From Methylocystis sp. (GTDB lineage: Bacteria > Pseudomonadota > Alphaproteobacteria > Rhizobiales > Beijerinckiaceae): a stretch of 49,322 nucleotides of DNA. The notes under the pieces were generated by a model, which saw nothing but the letters and a program-made list of their open reading frames with translations, ran no database searches and was not told the DNA's origin. The stretch lies in contig NZ_JAKFWS010000011.1 in the NCBI RefSeq assembly GCF_021731785.1, forward strand, positions 1 to 49,322, given 5' to 3'. This document shows positions 1-7,263 of this stretch, in pieces; the stretch's first letter is position 1; each line of letters begins with the position of its first letter. Both the position numbers and the translations under genes were made by a program.

Positions 1-1
1 G

Positions 2-139
2 CTCGCGCGATCGGCACTTCGCCATATCCGCGTCGCGTCCAAACAGGAGTTGAAGGATCGAATCATTGAGGCAATCGACGACGTTAACCGTGAGCCTGTC
101 GTTCATACCTGGACTTACAAGATCGACATCGCGGCATGA
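2..139 (+). pseudogene. IS630-family transposase, C-terminal end (partial at window edge)
   Basis: An open frame runs in from the left edge and ends in TGA at 137-139. Its 45 residues contain ALRHIRVASK, LKDRIIEAIDDVN and PVVHTWTYKIDIAA, which matches my memory of the C-terminus of IS630-family DDE transposases. The DUF3987 gene on the opposite strand loses its family sequence at about 168, next to a TA at 168-169. TA is the target duplication of IS630/Tc1-type elements. I infer that 1-167 is the right end of an IS630 copy inserted into that gene; the rest lies outside the window. Family from recognition, not a search. Confidence 0.75.
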
Positions 140-926
140 TATGAGTCGATCCAAAGAAACGCTCTACTAGGAAGGTTCCACCTTCGTCGCTGAATAATCC
201 GAGGGCGGGCTGGCCTTTCTCAAAAAGTTTGTGCAGCCCCTCGATCGTCGGCTCGTCACTTGTAAGAATTGGAAGGAGAGGGGCGACTGGCTCGTCGCCT
301 ACATCCCTAATTGCCGCCTCTATTTCATGGCGATCGCCTTTGGCCTTTTCTGCCTTGGCGAGCGAGGCGTCGAATGCGCGTTTGGCGCGCCGGTAGACGA
401 GCAGGTCGCCGTCGTACAGTTCCCGCAGCGCTTTTTCCCGTTTGCGGATTGGCCATATCGCCTCGCCGTCGGCTGCGCTCTTGCGTTCGCCGGTTCCGGC
501 CACGGATACGATATACAGAGAGAGCGGACGAGCGCTCCCTGTGGCGGGAATCTCCACGTCGGCATGTGATTGCGCCGCGAGCGATGCCGCCGCGAGAATG
601 GGCGACGCCGCCAACGCATCGGCGCATCTCACTTTATCGATGATTGCGGACGCGGCGCTTCCCAACACCTCGCCAAGAGCGTCGATCGGGAACGGCTCGG
701 CCGGGGGCGCATCTCGCCGCAATGGCCGTGGCGCTTCGCCATGCTGCGATTCCCGCGATTCCTGAGATTCTGACCCAACGCGGAATGGAATGCTCGGCGG
801 GTTATATGCGCCTGCCGCGTCGCCGTTCGCAGCCGTTTTAGGGGAGAGTTTGCGGTATTCGTCCGCAAACCATTCGTCGCGCTTCGCGGGCGGCCAAGAT
901 GAAAATTCGGGGGGCGCGCCGGTCAT
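84..926 (-). pseudogene. DUF3987 (YfjI-type) protein, truncated by IS630
   Basis: The N-terminal part reads as a DUF3987 protein, a primase/helicase-like family common on prophages and islands. Recognisable pieces are PFPIDALGEVLG, LAASLAAQSHADVEIP, RPLSLYIVSVAGTGERKSA (a Walker-A-like segment) and LGLFSDEGGTFL. The family match stops near residue 253 (about position 168). The last 26 codons (84-167) are read from the IS630 end on the other strand and are not native. DUF3987 proteins are normally well over twice this length, so this is an interrupted gene. Its start overlaps the stop of the 923-1225 gene in an ATGA arrangement, which shows a former operon. Confidence 0.7.
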
Positions 927-1225
927 GATGCGCCCTCGGCATTGTCAGCGGAAATCGCCTTATACACCGCGATTCCCTCAACAATGGTCGCGCGCATCTG
1001 TCGTAGCGCCATTTCGATGACGACGAGGTTTTCCGCCGACGCAGCAGCGCAGAGAGCCGCGCCCAGCGTGACGAACGAGTCGCCGACCTCGCCGAGGAAA
1101 TCGAGCGACAAGAGACGTTGATCGCGTTCCCGTGAGGGAGTAAGCTCTGCGCGCTGTCTTGGAATATTGCCCGCGCCCGATGCTGCAACGTCGGGGCGGG
1201 CTTTTCTGTTCGGGGGACCGTCCAT
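923..1225 (-). CDS. Hypothetical island protein (100 aa)
   Basis: No family recognised. The protein has a charged N-terminal third (RKARPD, RQRAELTPSRERDQR) and a helical C-terminal half (FVTLGAALCAAASAENLVVIEMALRQMRATIVEGI). It overlaps the DUF3987 start by 4 bp and touches the upstream HTH gene, so the three genes form a compact minus-strand operon (HTH, this gene, DUF3987). The position suggests a replication or regulation accessory of the island. The function is unknown. Confidence 0.55.
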   Translation of the reverse strand: MDGPPNRKARPDVAASGAGNIPRQRAELTPSRERDQRLLSLDFLGEVGDSFVTLGAALCAAASAENLVVIEMALRQMRATIVEGIAVYKAISADNAEGAS

Positions 1226-1437
1226 CAGGCGACCTCCCCGAGCAGTCGGCGGATTTCGCTCATACTGACGAGCGTGCGGGAGCCAAGGCGAGACAACCGG
1301 ACCTCACCTTTCGAGGCCAACGCATATAAGTGCGATCTTGAGACGGACAACGCTCGGCAGGCGTCGGCGACGGAAAGCGCAAGACGTTCGTCAGCGCTCT
1401 TGCGATCCTCGCCCTTTGAATTAACGGAAGACGACAT
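1225..1437 (-). CDS. Small helix-turn-helix protein (excisionase/MerR-type HTH_17)
   Basis: A 70-residue protein. The segment LALSVADACRALSVSRSHLYALASKGEVRLSRLGSR matches the excisionase-type winged helix: AxxxLxVSRxxLYxLxxxGxLxxxRxGxR. Residues 1-20 are a polar leader. Such proteins act as recombination directionality factors for tyrosine integrases or as small repressors. The window does carry a tyrosine integrase at the island's right end, but that gene is 7 kb away. Xis versus regulator cannot be decided from sequence. Confidence 0.7.
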   Translation of the reverse strand: MSSSVNSKGEDRKSADERLALSVADACRALSVSRSHLYALASKGEVRLSRLGSRTLVSMSEIRRLLGEVA

Positions 1438-1519
1438 GTGCTCTGTCCCCGGCCGCCTCGGGATTGAGTCGGCTGCTTAGGGACAGAGCAAAGACGATGA
1501 AAATTACGCAGTCTATTTA

Positions 1520-1566
1520 CGCAACTGCGCTGCGGAATTAATTTTTGCGGAGTTAATTTTGCGGAG
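1520..1566. repeat. Short direct repeat TTTTGCGGAGTT
   Basis: TTTTGCGGAGTT occurs at about 1544-1555 and a near copy (ATTTTGCGGAGTTTT) follows at about 1556-1570. It lies at the 3' end of the 273-aa gene, and the second copy overlaps its last codons. The upstream bases are AT-rich compared with the surroundings. It could be an operator for the minus-strand HTH operon's neighbour or a slippage duplication. Function unknown. Confidence 0.35.
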
Positions 1567-2374
1567 TTTTTTTGGGGCGACCCACTTTCAGCCAAGTGTC
1601 GGGGATAACACCTTCCCGCCGTGCCTCCCGCAGTTGATTGACTCTTGTGTTTGGCTCGATTTTTCGCACGGCCGCCAGCAGTTCATTTTCCTTTGGCCGA
1701 CGGTCAGAAGCTTTGTATTGATTGGAGACAGTTCGCAATGCGGCGTCCACTTTCTGTTGTGAGACGCCGTTCCCCGAAGGCAGTTCCCGCGGCTCCAAGT
1801 GCTGAAGAGCCGCAGCGCCCACAGATTGCGCCGGCCACAAACTCACAATCTTCGCCGCGTCCCGCGCCTCCACCCTCGGGAAAAACCACTCCGCATCTTG
1901 CGCCAAGCAACCTTCTTTCGGCCACAGAATCGGAGGGTCGTCGGGCGCGAAGAGATGTTCCGTCATGAACGCTTCTTTTGGGATCGGTCTGTAATTCGTG
2001 GCGATCGGCGCAGAGTCGCCGTCGCGACGATCTTCCCTTGGGCTGCGAGCGTGAATGCAAATCGTGCCGGCTTCGGCATGTCCGAAAATAAAGTCCCGGG
2101 CATCACAGTAGACAGGCGATCGCAACGCCTCGTATCGGCGCTCATCAGCGCGCTCGTCATATTCCGGGTCGACGTAGGTCACGCCGCCAACGTAGACGTT
2201 GATCCCGCCCGATAGATCGCGCGACCCCAATTCAAGCCAGCCCCGCCTTTTGGAATCTGCCGGAACGCAATTGTTGTCGCGCTCAAAAGCGATCATGTCG
2301 GCGTAGCTCATCCTCCGGCCGTATGCCAACTCGCAAATCAATTCATTGAGAGTAACTGGCTTCCTTGAGTCCAT
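1553..2374 (-). CDS. Hypothetical island protein (273 aa)
   Basis: I place the start at ATG 2374 (MDSRKPVTLNEL) because a GAGGAC sits just upstream. The longer frame to 2617 adds an Arg/Ser/Cys-rich stretch unlike coding sequence. There is a helical N-terminus (ICELAYGRRMSYADMIAFER), a Tyr/Asp-rich middle (YVGGVTYVDPEYDERADERRYEAL), PILWPKEG, and a basic C-terminus ending in VGRPKKTP, an AT-hook-like GRP motif. The C-terminal block RPKENELLAAVRKI suggests a DNA-facing helix. No family recognised; an island-encoded DNA-binding role is only a guess. Confidence 0.6.
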   Translation of the reverse strand: MDSRKPVTLNELICELAYGRRMSYADMIAFERDNNCVPADSKRRGWLELGSRDLSGGINVYVGGVTYVDPEYDERADERRYEALRSPVYCDARDFIFGHAEAGTICIHARSPREDRRDGDSAPIATNYRPIPKEAFMTEHLFAPDDPPILWPKEGCLAQDAEWFFPRVEARDAAKIVSLWPAQSVGAAALQHLEPRELPSGNGVSQQKVDAALRTVSNQYKASDRRPKENELLAAVRKIEPNTRVNQLREARREGVIPDTWLKVGRPKKTPQN

Positions 2375-2931
2375 CGCGTGTCCTCGCGAATGTCCGATGG
2401 GGCGCAGGGAAACGAGTGGACATGCTCGCTTGTCGGCTGGCCGGCCTATCCCCGCGTTTGGACAGATATGGACGCACGAGGAACGACGCAAGGCGAGGCT
2501 GTGCATAGGTGCCGAGCACAATGCAAGGCTGGTTCGCGGGCCGCCGATCGACTCCGAAGACCTTGGCGATCGAATAGATGTTTTAGCCTTTCGACGAGGT
2601 GTGCGCGATTGCAACACCTTTTAGCTTTTCGAAGCGATCGGGGTCGGGCTGTGGAGGCGCCGGCCCCTATTGCAGGTGAGCCCAGCGCGTGGCGAAACGT
2701 CAATCCACAGCTTTTTTCGCGCTCCTCGTGGACAAGTTGTCGTTTAACATGCGATAAATACATCGTTTTACAACACCGACATCCTGGCGCCCGTCGGCTT
2801 AACGGTCGACGGGTTTTTTGCGTAATTCCCCGCCGGCGCGCGCCTGTTGACCGTCAGGCGTGCCAGACGGTGGCTACGGTCGCGGGCTTTTTGAGCGCTC
2901 CAAAAGAAGTGACAAGGAATAGAGAAACCGA
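2375..2931. other. Intergenic region, no convincing gene
   Basis: A gap of 557 bases. A plus-strand frame from ATG 2397 to 2624 (75 codons, starting MGRRETSGHARL) has even amino-acid composition, but it has no ribosome site and no recognisable domain, so I leave it uncalled. The right part is AT-richer (2750-2775) and is followed by the hairpin terminator at 2790-2819. The remainder up to 2931 carries the leader of the bufferin-like gene. Confidence 0.4.
2790..2819 (+). terminator. Rho-independent terminator with GCTTAACGGT loop
   Basis: A 7-bp perfect stem CCCGTCG/CGACGGG encloses the 10-base loop GCTTAACGGT and is followed by six T residues on the plus strand. The same loop occurs in a second terminator at 5086-5116 with a different stem. 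No confident gene lies directly upstream, so it may end an unannotated small transcript or insulate the following gene. Confidence 0.75.
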
Positions 2932-3177
2932 GTGAAAAACGGATCAGCGCTCGCGATCGCGGCTGTATCGCTCATTTTATCCGGCGCGGTTTCCACAATG
3001 GCTTCGGCCACGACCGGCAATGTCCGTTGCCTTGGAGTGAATAGTTGCAAGGGTAAGTCGAATTGCCATACCCCCAAAAATTCCTGCAAGGGAAAGAACG
3101 CTTGCAAGGGTCAGGGCTGGATTTACACAGAATCGGCTGAGGCTTGCCGAGATGCTGGCGGTAAGGTTCGGGACTAG
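2932..3177 (+). CDS. BufA2-like bufferin precursor (periplasmic RiPP metallophore)
   Basis: An 81-aa protein starting GTG at 2932. It has a Sec signal peptide (basic MKNGS, hydrophobic LAIAAVSLILSGAVS, likely cut after ASA) and a mature region with seven Cys: VRCLGVNSCKGKSNC, NSCKGKNACKGQGW, EACRDAGGK. The repeated (N/A)xCKGKxxC pattern and C-terminal GGK fit the BufA2 family as I remember it. Bufferins are copper-binding peptides matured by BufB (DUF692) and BufC, which modify core cysteines. No bufB, bufC or DoxX-type bufD gene lies anywhere in the window. Either maturation enzymes act in trans or this is an orphan. It sits on the tRNA-Glu island. The family call is from pattern recognition. 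Confidence 0.7.
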   Translation: MKNGSALAIAAVSLILSGAVSTMASATTGNVRCLGVNSCKGKSNCHTPKNSCKGKNACKGQGWIYTESAEACRDAGGKVRD

Positions 3178-3222
3178 CCTACGCAGCAAGCGAGCGATGG
3201 CGTCGAGGCGTCAATCCGCCGC

Positions 3223-3432
3223 GTGATCGATACGACGGCGCTGCTCGCCGCGAAGCAGCCTGAAGGCGTGCGCGCTGCGGCCGTTGCGTGGTTTCGGCAA
3301 GAGCTGATCGACGGACTTTCTGACAAGCCGGAATTTCGCGGCAAAGATTTGAGCGCAGTCGCCGACGCGCTGGCGCAGAGGCTTGTGAAGCATATCGATG
3401 AAATTGAGGCGCGCGCGGCGGGGCGCGCATAA
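3223..3432 (+). CDS. Hypothetical island protein (69 aa)
   Basis: A GTG-started frame. The protein is helical and amphipathic (GVRAAAVAWFRQELIDGLSDKPEFRGKDLSAVADALAQRLVKHIDEIEARAAG). It lies 45 bp after the bufferin-like gene, and its stop overlaps the next start in a TAATG junction, so 2932-3662 may be one transcript. No family recognised. Confidence 0.5.
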   Translation: MIDTTALLAAKQPEGVRAAAVAWFRQELIDGLSDKPEFRGKDLSAVADALAQRLVKHIDEIEARAAGRA

Positions 3433-3662
3433 TGAGCGGGATATCTGCGGAGCGGCGCGCCGAGGCTGTTGCGATGTATGCCAAGCGCAAAAACGTCCGC
3501 GTCGTCGCTGTGGCGTCCAATGTCTCGCACGAAAGCGTCAGAACATGGGTGCGTGAGGTGATGGCGGCGCCGCCATCATCGCCTGCAAAGGTGCGCGAGG
3601 CCGTGCGCGGTCCGATCTACGTGAACGGTGCAAGGCTGGGAAGATTGGCTCTTTGGACGTGA
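3432..3662 (+). CDS. Small HTH-like protein (76 aa)
   Basis: Residues 5-45 (AERRAEAVAMYAKRKNVRVVAVASNVSHESVRTWVREV) resemble the helix-turn-helix of transposase OrfA or terminase-small-subunit-type proteins: a helix, then AxxxNVSHESVRTWV as turn and recognition helix. The remainder is short and Pro-rich. The ATG overlaps the stop of the preceding frame. It could be a stand-alone island regulator or the remnant of a longer HTH protein. Confidence 0.5.
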   Translation: MSGISAERRAEAVAMYAKRKNVRVVAVASNVSHESVRTWVREVMAAPPSSPAKVREAVRGPIYVNGARLGRLALWT

Positions 3663-3728
3663 TGCGCCGCGCAGCCCTGACGACTCGCTGCCACTTGCAA
3701 CAATGATCGAATGCCATGAATCGCCGTC

Positions 3729-3998
3729 TTACGGTTCGCCTTCTGATGCTGGCTTCAGCGGACAGTTCCTTCGATTACATTTTTCATAAGAGAGAAGTGC
3801 CGTGCAGATGCCCGCGAAGGCAACCATGTGCCCCCCAGAATCTTTCACCCGAATAAACGCCCCGGTTTCAGTCTTTCGTAATTTGAGAGCTAGCTTCTCC
3901 ACGTTGCACCAGGCCGCTGCAAAGTCTGGCAACGACATTTCGTCGACGACTTGTGGATCTTCCCCCGCACGAATGATTTCAAAAATGAAGTTTGGCAT
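3729..3998 (-). CDS. DUF6894-like small protein (89 aa)
   Basis: I choose the start MPNFIFEIIRAG at 3998, although the frame extends to 4034. The layout of a short N-terminal strand, an acidic stretch EDPQVVDEMSLPDFAAAW, a helix VEKLALKLRK and the strand GAFIRVKDSGGHMVAF resembles DUF6894, whose members begin MPRYYF...D and pair a strand with a helix. Function unknown; such proteins are frequent in Hyphomicrobiales. The C-terminal tail (SYEKCNRRNCPLKPASEGEP) is less conserved-looking. Confidence 0.5.
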   Translation of the reverse strand: MPNFIFEIIRAGEDPQVVDEMSLPDFAAAWCNVEKLALKLRKTETGAFIRVKDSGGHMVAFAGICTALLSYEKCNRRNCPLKPASEGEP

Positions 3999-4174
3999 CA
4001 AAGCACCACTTCGCCGATGATACGGCCTGCACACTTAACTCGAACTGTTCTGAGGTGCGCCGGCGATTTCAACGCCGTCGCGCCCATGCATCAATTCGTC
4101 GCCATTTTCGTTCCGCGATATCTCCGTCGTGCTTCAAGATCATGGTTTCACCCCAGCGCGTGCGGCGCTGGAAA

Positions 4175-4528
4175 TCAGAATGGTCTGCGGCCGCGCCGAG
4201 AGGATGAGGCCCCGCTGTCCTTGCCCAATAGCTCCATGGCATCCTCGGCAATTTCCTCAGGCTCGTTCTGCCCCTCGCCTTCCCCGGCGACAGCAAGCAC
4301 AGCCCGCATCAGCGCAGTTCCGTCGAAGCTTATCCCGCGATCGGCGGCCATTCGATTGGCGGCCCGGAAGGCCTCGTCGATCAAATCCCTATGCATACCG
4401 GCTCCTTCCACGTTTTTCTCAGGTCTCGCCCTCGGATAGAAGCCTGACTGCAGATCGCCTTTAGTCAAATAAGGCGCTATGAGCCGAATTGAACCGACAA
4501 TAGGGTGGCTAATTTGAATTTCCGTCAT
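4175..4528 (-). CDS. Hypothetical island protein (117 aa)
   Basis: No family recognised. N-terminal strand-like segment (TEIQISHPIVGSIRLIAPYLT), then a helical acidic region (LIDEAFRAANRMAADRG, ALMRAVLAVAGEGEGQNEPEEIAEDAMELL) and a basic tail SSSRRGRRPF. It overlaps the upstream 65-aa gene by 20 bp, consistent with translational coupling in a minus-strand pair. It may start internally at MHRDLIDEAF, since the first 44 residues lack a clear ribosome site of their own. Confidence 0.45.
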   Translation of the reverse strand: MTEIQISHPIVGSIRLIAPYLTKGDLQSGFYPRARPEKNVEGAGMHRDLIDEAFRAANRMAADRGISFDGTALMRAVLAVAGEGEGQNEPEEIAEDAMELLGKDSGASSSRRGRRPF

Positions 4529-4706
4529 CCAAATTCCATGGCCGATCCAGCAGGATTTTCAGATCGGCGTGGCAGCGTTCGATATGCTCTCGAATGACAA
4601 CTCGGTCATCATGCGTCAGAGTATCCAGCCTGATGTTGAACCACTCGCGCCGGATAGTCTCACGCAGCGATTCTATTCCTCGTATTAGCTTCTCAGCTTC
4701 GGTCAT
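4509..4706 (-). CDS. Hypothetical island protein (65 aa)
   Basis: A small, strongly helical protein (MTEAEKLIRGIESLRETIRREWFNI, then DDRVVIREHIERCHADLKILL). A GGGA lies 10 bases before the ATG. The composition suggests two antiparallel helices. It is the first gene of a two-gene minus-strand unit with 4175-4528. No function can be assigned. Confidence 0.5.
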   Translation of the reverse strand: MTEAEKLIRGIESLRETIRREWFNIRLDTLTHDDRVVIREHIERCHADLKILLDRPWNLDDGNSN

Positions 4707-4893
4707 CGTATCGGTCCCTGCGGCGCTTGGCCTGCCACGCTTGCCTTGTCGCGCCTCAGAGCCAATTGGCTGGCGTCGCGTTGCATAGCGACACTTGGTT
4801 GCGCTTTTGCCCGCCGCTTCATGGTCACGGCCCTTGCTCGTGCGACGCTGTGCCTAATTGAAATTCGGTGCGCCTGCGCGCACAAATTCGCGC

Positions 4894-4983
4894 ATGATCC
4901 GCGCACCGATTGCGAACGCTGTGATCGCATCTATTGTCGTCGCCGAGATATTGGGCGGCATGATGCTGTTGCTTCAGCACTGA
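4894..4983 (+). CDS. Possible very short membrane peptide (29 aa)
   Basis: A frame of 29 codons reading MIRAPIANAVIASIVVAEILGG and then MMLLLQH, almost entirely one transmembrane helix. An alternative TTG start at 4858 would give 41 residues. It lies on the plus strand about 100 bp before the terminator at 5086-5116, which would otherwise have no gene to terminate. No ribosome-binding site is obvious. It could be a small phage-type membrane peptide or chance. Confidence 0.28.
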   Translation: MIRAPIANAVIASIVVAEILGGMMLLLQH

Positions 4984-5085
4984 CGACGGGTTTTTGCGGG
5001 AGCCCGGCGAGGCCACGCTTGCCATCAAGCGACCGACGGATAGTCTGGCGCTGCTGCCTGTCGACCGGCAGGCTGCTCTGTCCTT

Positions 5086-5116
5086 GCCCGCGGCTTAACG
5101 GTCGCGGGCCTTTTTT
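5086..5116 (+). terminator. Rho-independent terminator, second copy of the GCTTAACGGT-loop type
   Basis: Stem GCCCGCG/CGCGGGC (7 bp, perfect) around the loop GCTTAACGGT, followed by CC and a run of six T. The loop is identical to the one at 2797-2806 while the stems differ but still pair. The two are therefore related functional hairpins, not a simple recent copy. Confidence 0.75.
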
Positions 5117-5206
5117 CAGCTTCACGCCCGGGTTGTCCGCCATGCGTGTGATTGCCGTGGGAACAAAACCGCCGCCGAAGGGTTTGCGCCTTGGGCGGGG
5201 GGCGTC

Positions 5207-5389
5207 ATGACAGAACAAAACCGAAGAACCGACCCGCTCGCCTGCGCACCTCTGGAAATACCCTTCGCCAGTCTCCAGCAAATCGGCAAGGAGCTACGGA
5301 TTAAGCTCACCCTTATTGTCGCTGAGCCGTTGCCCGCCGAACTTCAGGCGCCGTTGCTGAAATTGGAACGGAAGCTGGAGGGGAAGTAG
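5207..5389 (+). CDS. Hypothetical island protein (60 aa)
   Basis: ATG at 5207 with GGGCGGGGGG upstream. The sequence (PLEIPFASLQQIGKELRIKLTLIVAEPLPAELQAPLLKLERKLEGK) is amphipathic and helical at its C-terminus, with good coding composition. It directly follows the terminator at 5086-5116, so it starts a new transcript. No family recognised; small proteins of this shape are common in phage regions. Confidence 0.5.
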   Translation: MTEQNRRTDPLACAPLEIPFASLQQIGKELRIKLTLIVAEPLPAELQAPLLKLERKLEGK

Positions 5390-5427
5390 GCGCAGAAACC
5401 GCCGAGTCCGCCGCTAGACCATAGCCG

Positions 5428-5781
5428 TCAATGGTCGCGTCGAACGTAGCCGATATAGAAACATGCGGTCATAACCGCGTAAGTGGCGTCCTGATTAGCG
5501 CCATCCGCCAACGCCGGCGGGGCCCGGTCGGCGACGCGACCACAATCAAAGACGAAATATCCGTCTGAGCCGCCATTCGAGTCGAAGGTCGAGAAGCTAT
5601 AGGCGGAACCGCCGCGGCCAAACTTTGTATCCAACAAACGGGCTGCCACGGTAGCCAACCCTGGAACATCGTCTTTGCCGCCGCAGGCTGAGGCATACGC
5701 CCATGCAAAGGAGTGGGACGCCAAAGTCGCGGTATCGCCGCGAACGCAATTCTTTTTGTCAACGAGCACGAGACGCGTCAC
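5428..5781 (-). CDS. Hypothetical protein (117 aa)
   Basis: GTG-started frame, protein beginning MTRLVLVDKKNCVRGDTATL. It has four Cys (NC, SACGG, FDCGR, TACF) and a Gly/Ser-rich middle (FGRGGSAYSFSTFDSNGGSDGYFVFDCG). The start MTRLVLVDKKNC is strand-like, so this may be a small secreted or cytosolic beta protein, but there is no signal peptide. It stands alone between plus-strand regions. No family recognised. Confidence 0.4.
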   Translation of the reverse strand: MTRLVLVDKKNCVRGDTATLASHSFAWAYASACGGKDDVPGLATVAARLLDTKFGRGGSAYSFSTFDSNGGSDGYFVFDCGRVADRAPPALADGANQDATYAVMTACFYIGYVRRDH

Positions 5782-6466
5782 CGCGCACCTCTCACAGCGA
5801 TGGTTGCGGTCTTATCTCTAGCACAAGGCTTTGTTGGACGGCTACACGGCAATGAACGCCGCGACGGCCAATTCATTGCTGCAGCGCATCGGTGGCGACT
5901 TCATAGATGAGCTTTGGCCTTTCGCGCCAGCTCTCAATCGCCTTTCGAAGTTGAACCAGGGGCCTTCGTGCAGGCTATCGCCTGGCGTTGACGGCGGCAT
6001 CGAGCCCCTGAATTTTTAAGGAAGTTGCATGACGATCATTCGGGGCTAGGCGAGCGCCCGAATTGGGCGCAGCTCAATTGGAGTCGCCCATGCAACGCAT
6101 TGTGTCCAGTTTTAGAATCTTCGCTGCTTCGTCTGCGGTTCGGGTCCTGGGAGAATTGCCGGCGCGTGTTTTCCGGCGCGTAAGGACTGCGCCCGAGGCA
6201 TTTGTCGACGCGATAGAGCGCCTTGCGAAGTATTAGGCGTTGCACTTTGAGGAACAGGAAACGCCCGCCAGTTCATCAATGTCGTGCGTTCTCGTGAACC
6301 GCTCGGCCACTGCTGACCGGGCCAAGGCATTGACGCCCCCTACAGCCCTGCAAGGGGCGAGAGCACGAAGACGCGGCGTCAATCCGTCGTGAAAAGCAAA
6401 AACGCCCCACCGCCGTTCTCGGCGACGAACTCGACGCCGGCAAGCTGGGTTACGTCGCTGACCGGA
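5782..6466. other. Intergenic region, no convincing gene
   Basis: 685 bases. A TTG-started plus frame at 5831-6019 ends RIGGDFIDELWPFAPA, faintly like the DELLPW tail of IS66 transposases, but the match is too weak to call. A hairpin CGCCCC...GGGGCG lies at about 6332-6356. The 3' flank of the cupin gene (6379-6466, minus strand) contains GCCG-AGAA-CGGC followed by a T-rich stretch and may serve as its terminator. Confidence 0.35.
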
Positions 6467-6982
6467 TCATTTCTGTTTTGAAGAGTAAAGGTCTGAACTT
6501 GGGTCAGGCGCCCCGTTGAGACGAGGATCATCTTTCGCATTGACATAGTCGATGCCCCAAGGCCCCGTCGCATTGACCTGCACGATCGAGTCTTCATCGA
6601 CGAGAACGTAATGGACTACTCCATGCGGCATAGACGCGAAACTGCCCGCCGGCAGATATTCGATGCTGACGCGGTCGGCCGACGGACCCATCCCTAATGT
6701 AATTTTGCCAGAGATGACCGTGATGGCTTCGGGGTTCGGGTGGGTGTGCGGAGGGATGCGATAGCCCTTCGGCGCCTTGAGCCGAAGCGCGAACATGCCC
6801 TCCTTGGACGGATCGCCATACAGCACCGCTGCCTCCGCACCGGTTGGCAGGTTAGGGGGCATCGGCCCCCACTTGATGTCCTGCGGCAGGAAAGCCTTAT
6901 GCGTGCCCACCGTCTCGGCCACCGCCGCCGAGCCGCAAACGATACCAACGCCGGTAATGAGCACCGCTAGTTTCCGTTTCAT
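6467..6982 (-). CDS. Secreted cupin-domain protein
   Basis: 171 aa from ATG 6982, with a good GGAGG 6 bases upstream. Signal peptide MKRKLAVLITGVGIVCGSAAVAE. The mature protein is one cupin barrel: IPPHTHPNPEAITVISGKITLG gives the first motif (two His, one Glu), and FASMPHGVVHYVLVDEDSIVQVN gives the second with a metal-ligand His. The family is close to the DUF4437/cupin_7 type of unknown function. Periplasmic location is inferred from the leader. It starts 1 bp from the stop of 6982-7263, so the two are likely co-transcribed. Substrate unknown. Confidence 0.75.
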   Translation of the reverse strand: MKRKLAVLITGVGIVCGSAAVAETVGTHKAFLPQDIKWGPMPPNLPTGAEAAVLYGDPSKEGMFALRLKAPKGYRIPPHTHPNPEAITVISGKITLGMGPSADRVSIEYLPAGSFASMPHGVVHYVLVDEDSIVQVNATGPWGIDYVNAKDDPRLNGAPDPSSDLYSSKQK

Positions 6983-7263
6983 CAGTGCCTCCTTCGGTCG
7001 CGAATTGAATCTGACGTCAGGCGTTCGCGCAAATCGGCGAAAGCCTCCTCCAGCGCGTTGACGTCCATCTCCTCGAGAGACCACTCGTCAAGAGACCACG
7101 CGCGAACGGCGTCATTCGCCAATTCGGAGTCCGTCTCTCCGTGCAGTAAATCGCGTTGGATGGCGTCGCCGTTGGCCCCGGCGGCACTCAAATATTCCTC
7201 TGCAGCGAGCGCGGCGTATTGCTGCATCGTGTCAATCAGCGTGGATTGAAAGACGTAGCTCAT
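6982..7263 (-). CDS. Hypothetical acidic protein (93 aa)
   Basis: I choose the start MSYVFQSTLIDTM at 7263, with AGGGGG upstream; the longer frame to 7350 adds atypical residues. Helical acidic protein (YAALAAEEYLSAAGANGDAIQRDLL, then DEWSLEEMDVNALEEAFADLRERLTS). Its stop overlaps the start of the cupin gene. No family recognised. The upstream 7320-7400 is AT-rich and probably contains its promoter. Confidence 0.5.
   Translation of the reverse strand: MSYVFQSTLIDTMQQYAALAAEEYLSAAGANGDAIQRDLLHGETDSELANDAVRAWSLDEWSLEEMDVNALEEAFADLRERLTSDSIRDRRRH

Larger units (their letters stand above)
4707..5206. other. Intergenic region with terminator and one tiny candidate ORF
   Basis: 500 bases without a confident gene. 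Longer plus-strand frames here are Arg/Cys-rich and look like shadows. The only structured items are the 29-codon membrane-peptide candidate at 4894-4983 and the hairpin terminator at 5086-5116. Confidence 0.4.

Noticed and set aside
231-773. Plus-strand frames at 231-773 with Arg/Cys-rich proteins
   Set aside because: They run opposite the DUF3987 gene, which has clear family motifs. Composition is that of antisense shadows in high-GC DNA.
2397-2624. 75-codon plus frame MGRRETSGHARL
   Set aside because: Composition is passable, but there is no ribosome site, no family and no operon context.
4069-4143. 24-codon minus frame MILKHDGDIAERKWRR
   Set aside because: Too short, and the context gives no support beyond composition.
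5831-6019. Possible IS66 transposase tail (FIDELWPFAPA)
   Set aside because: Only a loose resemblance to the DELLPW end; no other IS66 segment is next to it.
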